DNA of 64,000 bases, taken from assembly GCF_019956555.1 (NCBI RefSeq), contig NZ_JAHBDQ010000055.1, forward strand, positions 162,074 to 226,073. Direction: 5' to 3'. The notes beneath the pieces are model-generated. The model made no database searches and had not been told where the DNA came from. It worked only from the letters and a program-made list of their open reading frames with translations. This stretch comes from Pseudomonas sp. A-RE-19. Lineage in GTDB: Bacteria; Pseudomonadota; Gammaproteobacteria; Pseudomonadales; Pseudomonadaceae. This document shows positions 51,241-59,710 of this stretch, one piece after another. The translations under genes were made by a program, and so were the position numbers. Numbering within the stretch: position 1 is the stretch's first letter; every line of letters starts with the position of its first letter.

Positions 51241-53292
51241 CTACAAAATAGCCGCGTTACTGCGTTGCGCTTGCTTGAGGTAGGCGCTCAATTCCCGTGC
51301 CGGCAGCGGTTTGCTGTAGTGATAGCCCTGACCTTCGTGGCAGCCTTCGGAGATGATGTAGGCCTCTTGTTCGGCGGTTTCCACGCCTTCGGCGATGACC
51401 TGCATACCGAGGCTCTTGCCCAGCTGGATGATGGCCCGAACGATGGTCGCATCGTCGTCGTCATCGAGCAGGTCCTGAACGAAGCTCTTGTCGATCTTGA
51501 TCTTGTCCAGCGGCAGGCTTTTCAGATAACTCAGTGATGAATAACCGGTGCCGAAGTCGTCAATGGCGATCAGCGCGCCGGAGCGACGCAGGCTCAGCAA
51601 GTGCTGGGCGGCGGTGCTGATGTCTTCCATCAGGCCGGTTTCGGTGACTTCCAGCTCCAGGCTGCGCGGTGGCAGGCGGTACATCTGCAGCAGGTTGTTG
51701 ACCACTCGCGGCAACTCGGCGTGGTGCAATTGCACCGTGGACAGGTTGACCGCCATGCGCAGGTCGACGAAACCCTGATCGTGCCACTCGCGCAATTGTT
51801 TGCAGGCCTGATCCAGCACCCATTCGCCAATGGCGATGATGGTGCCGTTCTGCTCGGCCAGCGGGATGAACAGGTCCGGCGGTACCAGACCGTGTTCGGG
51901 ATGCTGCCAGCGAATCAACGCTTCGACACCCACCACGCGATGATCGCGGTAGCTGATCTGCGGCTGGTAAACGAGGTAGAACTGGTCGCGGATCAAGGCA
52001 TCGCGCAGGTCTTTTTCCAACTCGCGGCGCCGCCGCATTTCCGTATCGACGCTGGCGATATAGAACTGATAGCGGTTGCGCGAGCGAGTCTTGGCCAGGG
52101 TCATGGTCTGCTCGGCTTTTTGCAGCAACTTCTCGGTGCTGTCACCGTCTTCGGGGAACAGGGTGATGCCGATGGTGGCGCGCAGGCGGATTTCCTGATG
52201 ATCGAGGGCGAACGCCGCTTCCAGATCATCGAGAATGCTTTGGGCCAGTTCAGCCGCTTCGTAGGGTTGCTCGATGTCGGCCTGGACCAGGGCGAACTGG
52301 TCGCCCCCCAAACGGGCGAGGGCGCCGAGGCGACCGCTGTGAGCCCGCAGGCGATCGGCCAGGGCCAGCAGCAATTGGTCGCCGGTCTGATAACTGAACT
52401 GTTCGTTGATGCCCTTGAAATCATCGAGCCCGACACACAGCACTGCGACCCGACGCTGCAATTTGCCGGCGTCGACGAGGATCTTGTCCAGCTGTTGCTG
52501 CAATTGCTGACGGTTCGGCAAACCGGTGAGGAAATCGTACTGGGCCATGCGCAGCAGGCTGTTTTCCGCTTCGTGGCGCAGGTGAGTGTTGCGCTCGATG
52601 GATTCGAGCAACTGGTTGGCGGTGTTGATCCAGATCCCCAGTTCGTTTTTCTCATGACCCTTGAGCTGCGGAATCTTGTGTGCGCTGGGCCGGTCCGGGT
52701 TGATTTCGGTCAGGTGTTCGATGATCCGCGACAACGGTTTGGTCAGCAGCCAGTGATAGACCAGATACAGCACAAGGGCCATGGCCAGGGCGCGCAAAAC
52801 GCCAGAGATGAAGATGATCACCGAACTGACGATGAACCCCTGACCGTAGGTGGCGGTATCGAGCGTGATGCTCAAGTCGCCGTAGTACTCGCTGTAGGGG
52901 CCGCGCCCCACCAGTTGGGTGGTGAAGGTGCGTTCCTTGCCAAGGATCAGGTCGGTCAGCCAGCGACTTCTGGAGTGCTGCAACTCGCGGGTTTTTTGCG
53001 CGAGCATGGCTTCATTGGGATGGCCGATGGAGGCCATGCGCACGGCATCATCCTGGAACAGGCCTTCGATTACCTGCATGCCCATTTCCCGGTCCAGGCT
53101 GTAGACGGCCTGGGTTGAAGGGTCGCGGAACATGTCGAGGATGCGCTGGGCATCGTTGGCCACGGCCTGACGTGTTTTATAGGCATCGAAAACGATTTGC
53201 GCGCAGCTCAAGACCACGCCCACGATCAATGCCGACAGGAGCACGACCCGGAGCAACTTCACCGACAAGCTGTTCTTGAGTTCCAGCTTCAA
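51241..53292 (-). CDS. bifA: c-di-GMP phosphodiesterase BifA (degenerate GGDEF + EAL)
   Basis: A 683-aa inner-membrane protein. Helices near 10-32 and about 160-185 flank a periplasmic sensor region; a HAMP-like linker follows. The GGDEF domain carries GGDQF near residue 330, so it should not make c-di-GMP. The EAL domain is complete: EALIRWQHP, NLSTVQLH, LEVTETGLMED, DDFGTGYSSLSYL and AEGVETAEQ. GGDQF plus active EAL, and the position beside sodB, match BifA, which promotes motility and dispersal over biofilm. The start is TTG at 53292, with AAGGA 8 nt upstream. Confidence 0.9.
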   Translation of the reverse strand: MKLELKNSLSVKLLRVVLLSALIVGVVLSCAQIVFDAYKTRQAVANDAQRILDMFRDPSTQAVYSLDREMGMQVIEGLFQDDAVRMASIGHPNEAMLAQKTRELQHSRSRWLTDLILGKERTFTTQLVGRGPYSEYYGDLSITLDTATYGQGFIVSSVIIFISGVLRALAMALVLYLVYHWLLTKPLSRIIEHLTEINPDRPSAHKIPQLKGHEKNELGIWINTANQLLESIERNTHLRHEAENSLLRMAQYDFLTGLPNRQQLQQQLDKILVDAGKLQRRVAVLCVGLDDFKGINEQFSYQTGDQLLLALADRLRAHSGRLGALARLGGDQFALVQADIEQPYEAAELAQSILDDLEAAFALDHQEIRLRATIGITLFPEDGDSTEKLLQKAEQTMTLAKTRSRNRYQFYIASVDTEMRRRRELEKDLRDALIRDQFYLVYQPQISYRDHRVVGVEALIRWQHPEHGLVPPDLFIPLAEQNGTIIAIGEWVLDQACKQLREWHDQGFVDLRMAVNLSTVQLHHAELPRVVNNLLQMYRLPPRSLELEVTETGLMEDISTAAQHLLSLRRSGALIAIDDFGTGYSSLSYLKSLPLDKIKIDKSFVQDLLDDDDDATIVRAIIQLGKSLGMQVIAEGVETAEQEAYIISEGCHEGQGYHYSKPLPARELSAYLKQAQRSNAAIL

Positions 53293-53672
53293 AGGGTTAT
53301 TCCTTGTTCCGTGCGGGTAGCGTCAAGTTGCGATGAGTATTGGCAATCCCGTGATGGCAGTCAAAGGGACAATCCAACCCAGGGCGTTTTGCCGGTAGCT
53401 TGGCCGATATGTTGCTGCTTGGAGTATTTGCCCTATTAACACTGTGTCGGTTGTCGGGGCCTTCAACTTGAGGAGGTCGGGACAATTTTTCCTCGTAGTT
53501 GATGTTAGACCGCTGTGCTGTGGAGACAAGGGGGCGAATGCCACCCGCGTTGTGGGAATGTCCGCTCCCACAGGATTTGGTCGTACACGGATTTTGTATA
53601 TGACCGCTGCCCCCGTAGGAGCGAGGCTTGCCCGCGAAGGCGGCTATAGGGATGTACCCATTTCCCCGGCCC
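53293..53672. other. bifA upstream region
   Basis: About 380 bp with no convincing gene on either strand. It should hold the bifA promoter (minus). Its right part has a short GTGGGA/TCCCAC palindrome (53554-53574) and a REP copy, so it doubles as the 3' side of sodB. Confidence 0.5.
53614..53638. repeat. single REP, GTAGGAGCGAGGCTTGCCCGCGAA type
   Basis: One intact copy lies 38 bp before the sodB terminator. Its partner appears eroded to the short GTGGGAATGTCCGCTCCCAC palindrome at 53554-53573. Confidence 0.8.
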
Positions 53673-53704
53673 ATAAAAAAACCCGGCCAAAGCCGGGTTT
53701 TTTG
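53673..53704 (-). terminator. terminator of sodB
   Basis: A GC-rich stem (CCCGGC/GCCGGG), extended by A:T pairs on both sides, with loop CAAA, starts 14 nt after sodB. A T-run follows on either strand. Confidence 0.88.
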
Positions 53705-53717
53705 ACTGGCGCGAAGC

Positions 53718-54314
53718 TTAAGCGGTGAAGGTTTTGCCTTCGAACTGCTCAGCCACGAACTTCCAGTTGACCAGGTTCCAGAACGCTTCGACGTACTTCG
53801 GACGAAGGTTGCGGTAGTCGATGTAGTAAGCGTGTTCCCAGACGTCGCAAGTCAGCAGCGGGGTGTCGCCGCTGGTCAGCGGGTTGCCGGCGCCGATGGT
53901 GCTGGCCAGGGCCAGGGAACCGTCAGCCTTTTTCACCAGCCAGCCCCAACCGGAACCGAAGGTGCCGATGGACGTCTTGCTGAACTCTTCCTTGAACTTG
54001 TCGAACGAACCGAAAGCTGCATTGATGGCATCAGCCAGCGCGCCGGTTGGTTGACCGCCGGCGTTTGGTGCCAGGCAGTTCCAGTAGAAAGTGTGGTTCC
54101 AGACCTGAGCGGCGTTGTTGAAGATACCGCCCGAGGAAGATTTGACGATTTCTTCCAGGGTCTTGCCTTCGAACTCGGTGCCTGGCACCAGGTTGTTCAG
54201 GTTCACGACATAGGTGTTGTGGTGCTTGTCGTGGTGGTATTGCAGAGTTTCCTCTGAAATGTGCGGCTGCAGGGCATCGTGTGCGTAAGGCAGCGGCGGC
54301 AATTCGAAAGCCAT
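53718..54314 (-). CDS. sodB: superoxide dismutase [Fe]
   Basis: A 198-aa cytoplasmic iron superoxide dismutase. The metal ligands H27, H74, D157 and H161 are all present (LTCDVWEHAYY). The second-sphere Gln70 in NNAAQVWNHTFYW is the Fe-type hallmark. The ATG at 54314 follows TAGGAG by 7 nt. Codon bias is strong. A long hairpin lies in the region upstream. Confidence 0.97.
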   Translation of the reverse strand: MAFELPPLPYAHDALQPHISEETLQYHHDKHHNTYVVNLNNLVPGTEFEGKTLEEIVKSSSGGIFNNAAQVWNHTFYWNCLAPNAGGQPTGALADAINAAFGSFDKFKEEFSKTSIGTFGSGWGWLVKKADGSLALASTIGAGNPLTSGDTPLLTCDVWEHAYYIDYRNLRPKYVEAFWNLVNWKFVAEQFEGKTFTA

Positions 54315-54376
54315 GATGATTCTCCTAATCAGGTCAGTTGCGGTGAGCGCAAGGCCGATCACGGGCGGCCAGACAT

Positions 54377-54406
54377 GCGCCGAAGAGTTTGTACTCTTTG
54401 CGGCGC
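54377..54406 (-). other. hairpin in the sodB upstream region
   Basis: GCGCCG-AAGAGT pairs with ACTCTT-TG-CGGCGC (2-nt bulge) around loop TTGT. There is no T-run. It lies between the argO stop and sodB, and could end argO transcripts or structure the sodB leader. Confidence 0.4.
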
Positions 54407-54489
54407 AGGGATCGGATCATAGCACCGGGGGTGCGGCATAACCACGCAACAACTGTGTGGAATAGAGGTTCCAGAGCCTTTTGGAATAA

Positions 54490-55092
54490 TCAGCTGGCAG
54501 TGATTAATTGAAAGGCCACGGTGAACATCATGACAGCGACCAGCAAATCGAGGATTCGCCAAGTGCCCGGCCGTGCCAACCAGGGTGCGAGCCATGCCGC
54601 ACCCAGCGCCAACGTGAAAAACCACAGCAATGACGCACTGGCCGCGCCCACGACATAAGCACCGGGCTCTGTCTGTTGTGCGCCGAGGGAGCCGATCAGC
54701 AACACGGTGTCCAGATAGACATGCGGGTTGAGCAGCGTCACCGCCAACGCACTGAGCAGCACCGCCCGCAGTGAACGTACCGTCTGGTTTTCACCCTGTT
54801 GCAGGCTTTGTTTCGAGCAGGCCCGACGCAGCGCCAGGCTGCCATACCACAGCAAAAACGCCGCGCCGCCCCAACGGGCGATGGCCAGCAGGGTCGGGTT
54901 TTGCGCCAGCACCGTCGCCAGGCCGAATACCCCGGCGGCCACCAGCAACGCATCGCAGATGACGCAGAGCGTCGCCACCGGCAGATGATGTTCACGCCGA
55001 AGGCTCTGAGCCAGCACAAACGCATTCTGAGTGCCGATCGCCATGATCAGCCCCGCGGCCACCAACAGGCCGTTTACATAACTTTGCCACAT
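54490..55092 (-). CDS. argO: LysE/ArgO family amino-acid exporter
   Basis: A 200-aa inner-membrane protein with five or six helices. The family blocks IMAIGTQNAFVLAQSLRREH and TLLNPHVYLDTVLLIGSLG are complete. E. coli ArgO exports arginine and canavanine under ArgP control. The ACT-domain gene lies 6 bp upstream on the same strand and the argP-like regulator is divergent, which supports the ArgO assignment. Lysine export is an alternative. Confidence 0.87.
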   Translation of the reverse strand: MWQSYVNGLLVAAGLIMAIGTQNAFVLAQSLRREHHLPVATLCVICDALLVAAGVFGLATVLAQNPTLLAIARWGGAAFLLWYGSLALRRACSKQSLQQGENQTVRSLRAVLLSALAVTLLNPHVYLDTVLLIGSLGAQQTEPGAYVVGAASASLLWFFTLALGAAWLAPWLARPGTWRILDLLVAVMMFTVAFQLITAS

Positions 55093-55098
55093 ACGTTT

Positions 55099-55500
55099 TT
55101 ACTCCGCGTTGGCCGCCAGATCCCGCAGTACCTGCAGGGCGCGTTCGGCATCGGCCTGGCCGACGAACAAATGGTCGTGGTAGTAACCGGCGATCACGTT
55201 GCAACTGATGCCGGCCTGGCCCAACGCCGTGGCGAACGCGGCGGTCAGGCCGACGGCTTCGAGGGCCGAGTGCACGTTCAAGGTGATCCAGGCGGCGACG
55301 TAGTCGAAGCTGAAACCGGCCTTTTCGGCGTGGGAACGTTCCAGAATCACTGTCAGGCCTTCCCGTTCGCGAAAGCTGCCGACGATCTCCAGGTCTGTAG
55401 GCAACTTGCCGTCGCGCAGGGTGCAGAACACGTATTCGCCGTCATTGAGATGCGGGCTCATGCTGCGTAGCAGGGTTGCCAGTGAAGTTTCGCCAGTCAT
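55099..55500 (-). CDS. ACT domain-containing protein (DUF2241 type)
   Basis: A 133-aa protein made of two ACT-like halves. The first contains GETSLATLLRSMSPHLNDGE, the second NVHSALEAVGLTAAFATALG and GISCNVIAGYYHDHLFVG. Proteins of this type probably bind an amino acid. It starts the short operon with argO (6-bp gap), so sensing of arginine or lysine is plausible. Confidence 0.85.
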   Translation of the reverse strand: MTGETSLATLLRSMSPHLNDGEYVFCTLRDGKLPTDLEIVGSFREREGLTVILERSHAEKAGFSFDYVAAWITLNVHSALEAVGLTAAFATALGQAGISCNVIAGYYHDHLFVGQADAERALQVLRDLAANAE

Positions 55501-55596
55501 GTCGGTGATCCTTGTTCAAAAGTTCTTGCTGGCCATTCTCCGGTTGAAAGCTGTATAAGAAAAACCAATAGTGCTGATCGCTCATTAGGAAAACTG

Positions 55597-56490
55597 ATGT
55601 TCGACTATAAATTACTTTCCGCGCTCGCCGCGGTGATCGAACAGGCCGGATTCGAACGTGCCGCGCAGGTGTTGGGGTTGTCCCAATCGGCCATCTCCCA
55701 GCGGATCAAACTGCTGGAGGCACGGGTCGGCCAACCGGTGCTGGTGCGCGTCACGCCACCGGCCCCGACGGAGATTGGCCGACGATTGCTCAACCATGTG
55801 CAACAGGTGCGATTGCTGGAGCGCGATCTACAAACGTTGGTCCCGGCGCTGGACGAAGAAGGCCTGCCCGAACGCCTGCGCATCGCGCTGAACGCTGACA
55901 GCCTGGCAACCTGGTGGGCCGAGGCGGTGGGCGACTTTTGCGCGGAACAACATCTATTGCTCGATCTGGTGGTGGAAGACCAGACCGTCGGCCTTAAACG
56001 CATGCGCGCAGGCGAAGTGGCGGGGTGTGTCTGCGCCAGTGAACGGCCGGTGGCCGGTGCGCGCAGCGTTCTGTTGGGGGCGATGCGTTACCGTGCGATG
56101 GCGAGCCCGGCGTTCATTGCCCGGAATTTTCCCGAAGGTGTGCGCGCCGATCAGTTAGCCAAAACCCCGGCCCTGGTGTTTGGCCCGGACGATTTCCTAC
56201 AGCATCGCTACCTCGCATCCGTCGGTGTGGACGGCGGTTTCGAACACCATTTATGCCCATCGTCCGAAGGCTTTCTTCGTCTCACGGAAGCAGGGCTTGG
56301 CTGGGGGCTGGTGCCTGAATTGCAGGTGCGCGATCAACTGGAGCGCGGCCAACTGGTGGAGCTTTTGCCAGATAAGCCGATCGATGTGCCGCTGTACTGG
56401 CATCATTGGCGCAACGGCGGTCAGCTGTTGGCGTTACTCACCGATCAATTGGTGCGCTCATCGAAGCAATGGCTGGTGCCGTTGGACTGA
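55597..56490 (+). CDS. argP: LysR-family regulator ArgP
   Basis: A 297-aa regulator. The N-terminal HTH (FERAAQVLGLSQSAISQRIK, then LLEARVGQPVLVR) is of the ArgP/IciA subgroup. The effector domain has LRIALNADSLATWW, the typical ArgP block. In E. coli ArgP binds arginine or lysine and switches argO on or off. It is divergent from the ACT-argO operon across 96 bp, the usual place for a regulator of that operon. Confidence 0.9.
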   Translation: MFDYKLLSALAAVIEQAGFERAAQVLGLSQSAISQRIKLLEARVGQPVLVRVTPPAPTEIGRRLLNHVQQVRLLERDLQTLVPALDEEGLPERLRIALNADSLATWWAEAVGDFCAEQHLLLDLVVEDQTVGLKRMRAGEVAGCVCASERPVAGARSVLLGAMRYRAMASPAFIARNFPEGVRADQLAKTPALVFGPDDFLQHRYLASVGVDGGFEHHLCPSSEGFLRLTEAGLGWGLVPELQVRDQLERGQLVELLPDKPIDVPLYWHHWRNGGQLLALLTDQLVRSSKQWLVPLD

Positions 56491-56518
56491 CGGGCAGCGT
56501 CAAGACCTCACGCCCTAC

Positions 56519-56567
56519 GCAATATGCAATATGCAAAGCGCAAAGCGCAAAACGCAAAACGCAAAAC
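56519..56567 (+). repeat. heptanucleotide tandem repeat (7 units)
   Basis: Seven consecutive 7-bp units: GCAATAT twice, GCAAAGC twice, GCAAAAC three times. It lies between argP and the epimerase gene, ending 19 bp before the epimerase ATG and just upstream of its GGAG. Confidence 0.92.
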
Positions 56568-56586
56568 GAAATATTCGGAGCAATTC

Positions 56587-57579
56587 ATGAAGATTCTGGT
56601 CACCGGCGCAAGCGGCTTCATTGGCGGACGTTTTGCGCGTTTCGCCCTGGAGCAGGGCCTGGACGTGCGGGTCAACGGTCGCCGGGCCGAAAGCGTCGAG
56701 CACTTGGTGCGCCGTGGCGCCGAATTCATTCAGGGCGACTTGAGCGACCCGCAACTGGCGCGTGACCTGTGTTCAGACGTCGAAGCCGTGGTCCATTGCG
56801 CCGGCGCAGTCGGTTTGTGGGGACGGTATCAGGACTTTCATCAAGGCAACGTCGAGGTCACCGAGAACGTGGTCGAGGCCTGCCTGAAGCAGCGGGTTCG
56901 GCGCCTGGTGCACTTGTCGTCGCCGTCGATCTACTTCGATGGTCGCGATCATCTGGGATTGACCGAAGAACAGGTGCCCAAGCGCTTCAAACATCCCTAC
57001 GCCGCGACCAAATACCTGGCCGAGCAAAAAGTCTTCGGCGCTCAGGAATTCGGCCTCGAAACCCTGGCCCTGCGCCCGCGTTTCGTGACGGGTGCCGGCG
57101 ACATGAGCATTTTCCCCAGGCTGCTGAAGATGCAGCGCAAAGGACGGTTGGCGATTATTGGCAATGGCCTGAACAAGGTCGACTTCACCAGCGTGCAAAA
57201 CCTCAATGAAGCGTTGCTCAGCAGCTTGCTGGCCAGCGGCTCGGCTCTGGGCAAGGCCTACAACATCAGCAATGGAGCGCCGGTTCCGTTGTGGGATGTG
57301 GTCAATTACGTGATGCGCAAAATGGATGTCCCACAAGTTACCCGTTACCGTTCCTACGGCCTGGCCTACAGCCTTGCCGCGCTCAACGAGGGCGTGTGCA
57401 AGCTGTGGCCAGGTCGTCCCGAGCCAACCCTGTCGCGGCTGGGCATGCAAGTCATGAACAAGAACTTCACCCTGGACATCAGCCGCGCACGGCATTATCT
57501 GGACTACGATCCCAAAGTCAGCCTCTGGACCGCCCTCGATGAATTCTGCGGCTGGTGGAAGGCTCAAGACATTCGCTGA
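56587..57579 (+). CDS. NAD(P)-dependent epimerase/dehydratase (extended SDR)
   Basis: A 330-aa extended SDR. The nucleotide-binding VTGASGFIGGRF is at 4-15, an active-site Ser/Thr in LVHLSSPSIYF, and YxxxK in HPYAATKYLAEQK. It resembles 3-beta-hydroxysteroid dehydrogenase/sugar epimerase-like proteins; substrate unknown. I chose the ATG at 56587, with GGAG 7 nt upstream. The frame also stays open through the heptamer repeat upstream, which would add a Lys/Arg/Ala leader; this is rejected. Neighbour order matches PA4361-PA4363. Confidence 0.87.
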   Translation: MKILVTGASGFIGGRFARFALEQGLDVRVNGRRAESVEHLVRRGAEFIQGDLSDPQLARDLCSDVEAVVHCAGAVGLWGRYQDFHQGNVEVTENVVEACLKQRVRRLVHLSSPSIYFDGRDHLGLTEEQVPKRFKHPYAATKYLAEQKVFGAQEFGLETLALRPRFVTGAGDMSIFPRLLKMQRKGRLAIIGNGLNKVDFTSVQNLNEALLSSLLASGSALGKAYNISNGAPVPLWDVVNYVMRKMDVPQVTRYRSYGLAYSLAALNEGVCKLWPGRPEPTLSRLGMQVMNKNFTLDISRARHYLDYDPKVSLWTALDEFCGWWKAQDIR

Positions 57580-57696
57580 CACACAAGGGCGGCCCCTTAC
57601 TGAACCGAGTTCGGGGTTCAGGGTCAACCGGTGCGGCAGCGGGGGTTATACTTCGCCGCATCAAGCCATCACCGCGTTCCACAAAGGTTGACCCTA

Positions 57697-58566
57697 ATGC
57701 CCATGCGTAACGATGCCAACGACGACTTCGACGATGTTCCGAGCCTGCGCGCCGACAGCCTCGATGACGATGATTTTCCGACCACCGCTCGCACTTCCGT
57801 GCATTCGCGCACCACTCCGGTGGTCAAGGTCAAAGGCCCGAGCACCGGCCCTCTGTGGGCATTGGTCGGCGCATTGTTCTTTGCCTTCGCCGGCCTTGCC
57901 TGGTGGAGTTTTCAGCAGATCTCGCTGATGGAACAACAACTGGTGGCAACCCAGGAAAGTTTTGCGCGCATCAGTGAGGAAGCGGCGGGGCGCTTGCAGG
58001 ACATTTCCGGCAAGGTCGTGGCCAGCCAGTCCAACGTCAACACCGACAGTGAAGCGTTGAAGCTGCAAATCAAACAGCTGGAAGGCAAGCTCCAGGATCA
58101 GAGCAAACAGCTGGAAAGCAAACTTCAGGACCAAAGCAAACAGCAGCAAGGCGTGCTCGGCCAGACCTCCGATCTGGACAAGCGCCTGGCGCAAATGACT
58201 GCGCAAACCACCGAACAACAAGCCGCCAATGTTCAGTTGCAGGCTCAGGTCAAAGCCTTGAGCGGCGAACTGGCCGCGTTGAAGAGCGCGCCGGCCGATA
58301 CCAGCAAAGTCGACGCCCAACTCAAAAGCCTGGGCGCCGACATCGCCGCGCTGAAGAGACAAGGCAACCCCAGCGCCGCTGTCGAGCGCCTGGAGCAAGA
58401 CATGATTGTGCTCAAAAGCCAACAGGACAACCGTCCGGCCGCCGCACAAGGTGGCACCAACACCGCCGAGTTCGACGCCTTCCGCGGCCAGGTCACCCGC
58501 AACATCAACACCCTGCAAGCGCAGATCCAGAATCTGCAACAGCAGCTGCGCGCCCGGCCTCAATAG
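57697..58566 (+). CDS. inner-membrane protein with long coiled coil
   Basis: A 289-aa protein. An acidic cytoplasmic N-terminus (~60 residues, rich in Asp) precedes one helix at about 53-77 (GPLWALVGALFFAFAGLAWW), then a ~210-residue coiled coil that should lie in the periplasm. Within it LEGKLQDQSKQ is followed directly by LESKLQDQSKQ, an internal duplication. Gln and Ala are frequent. The ATG at 57697 is preferred; a second ATG follows two codons later. Structural or cell-envelope role possible; not otherwise recognised. Confidence 0.8.
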   Translation: MPMRNDANDDFDDVPSLRADSLDDDDFPTTARTSVHSRTTPVVKVKGPSTGPLWALVGALFFAFAGLAWWSFQQISLMEQQLVATQESFARISEEAAGRLQDISGKVVASQSNVNTDSEALKLQIKQLEGKLQDQSKQLESKLQDQSKQQQGVLGQTSDLDKRLAQMTAQTTEQQAANVQLQAQVKALSGELAALKSAPADTSKVDAQLKSLGADIAALKRQGNPSAAVERLEQDMIVLKSQQDNRPAAAQGGTNTAEFDAFRGQVTRNINTLQAQIQNLQQQLRARPQ

Positions 58567-58725
58567 CCCGAAGGCGAGCCAGTCAGTTAAACGCCGCTCC
58601 CACAGGTTTTGCATCTTGACTGACTGGTAGTAGGGCAAGCCTCTGCGCCACCGTTTCCTGAATATTCATACATAGCCCCAAGCCGTCTACGCTCTTGAAA
58701 CACTAACAAGAACGGGGAATGCGCT

Positions 58726-59574
58726 ATGGGGGTTCTTCACAAACTAGCCTGGCTGGGCGGGTTGCTTTTGCTGTGCCTGGGTCCAGTTCACGCAGCCACG
58801 GCGGAAAAGGATGACAGCCAGGCCGCCAAAGCCTTGCTGGAAAAAGCCCTGGCCTATTACCACGAGCAGGGTGACAAGGCTTTCGCGGCGTTCAGCCGTC
58901 AGGGCGAGTTTGTCGACAAGGATCGTTATGTCTTCGTGGTCGATACCAAGGGCGTGATGCTCGCCAGCGGCGGGCCGTCTTCGGCATTGATCGGCCGTGA
59001 TGTGTCCGAGGTGCTCGGGCCGGATGTGCAGAAAGCCTTCAAGGACGCCTTGAAAGTGCCAGAGGGTAACGGCATTCAGCAGGCCGAATACCGTTGGCAG
59101 AACTGGGCCGACGGCAAGGTCGAACGCAAGCATGTGTTCTATCAGCGCATTGGCCAGCGGATTCTGGCGGTGGGTTACTACTTGCCACGGGCGTCAGCGG
59201 AGCAGGCGATGGCCTTGTTGAACAAAGCAGCGGCCGATCTGGCCAAGGACGAGAAGGGCACGCTCACCGCCATCAACGCCCTCAAGGGCGGTTACTTGCA
59301 GGATGACCTGTACGTCTTCGTCGTCGACCTGAATAACCAGCGTTATGTCGCCCACGGCACCAATCTGCGGTTGATCAATACCGATTTCAGCAAGATCAAG
59401 GATCCGGAAGGTAAACCGGTGGGCGAGCCGATTCTGGCGCTGATGGCCAAACAGGATGACGGAGAATACGAGTACCGCTGGAAAAACCCGGTGACCGGCA
59501 AAGTGGAAGACAAGCATGCCTACCTGAAAAAGGTCGGGCATTTTCTGGTGGCGGCGGGGTATTACAGCCCTTGA
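58726..59574 (+). CDS. periplasmic double-Cache domain protein
   Basis: A 282-aa exported protein. A signal peptide (HKLAWLGGLLLLCLGPVHA, cut before ATAEK) is followed by two similar single-Cache domains, about 35-155 and 165-282. Each repeats the pattern YVFVVD, G-x-D/L and a final VGYYLP or AAGYYSP. Cache domains bind small ligands outside the cytoplasm; here no kinase, chemotaxis or cyclase output domain is attached, so it may be a free ligand-binding partner. GGGG lies 8 nt before the ATG. Confidence 0.84.
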   Translation: MGVLHKLAWLGGLLLLCLGPVHAATAEKDDSQAAKALLEKALAYYHEQGDKAFAAFSRQGEFVDKDRYVFVVDTKGVMLASGGPSSALIGRDVSEVLGPDVQKAFKDALKVPEGNGIQQAEYRWQNWADGKVERKHVFYQRIGQRILAVGYYLPRASAEQAMALLNKAAADLAKDEKGTLTAINALKGGYLQDDLYVFVVDLNNQRYVAHGTNLRLINTDFSKIKDPEGKPVGEPILALMAKQDDGEYEYRWKNPVTGKVEDKHAYLKKVGHFLVAAGYYSP

Positions 59575-59597
59575 TTCAAGGTGACTGAAAGACCGCA

Positions 59598-59690
59598 ATC
59601 GCGAGCAGGCTCGCTCCCACAGTAAATCTCCATTGGTTACAGATGTTGCATACGGCCGAGATCCAATGTGGGAGCGAGCCTGCTCGCGAT
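59598..59690. repeat. REP pair, GTGGGAGCGAGCCTGCTCGCGAT type
   Basis: Inverted 23-bp copies at 59598-59620 and 59668-59690 lie between the convergent Cache-protein and MFS genes. I see nothing else in this 136-bp gap. Confidence 0.85.
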
Positions 59691-59710
59691 TGCAGGCGAC
59701 TCGGTCCCCA

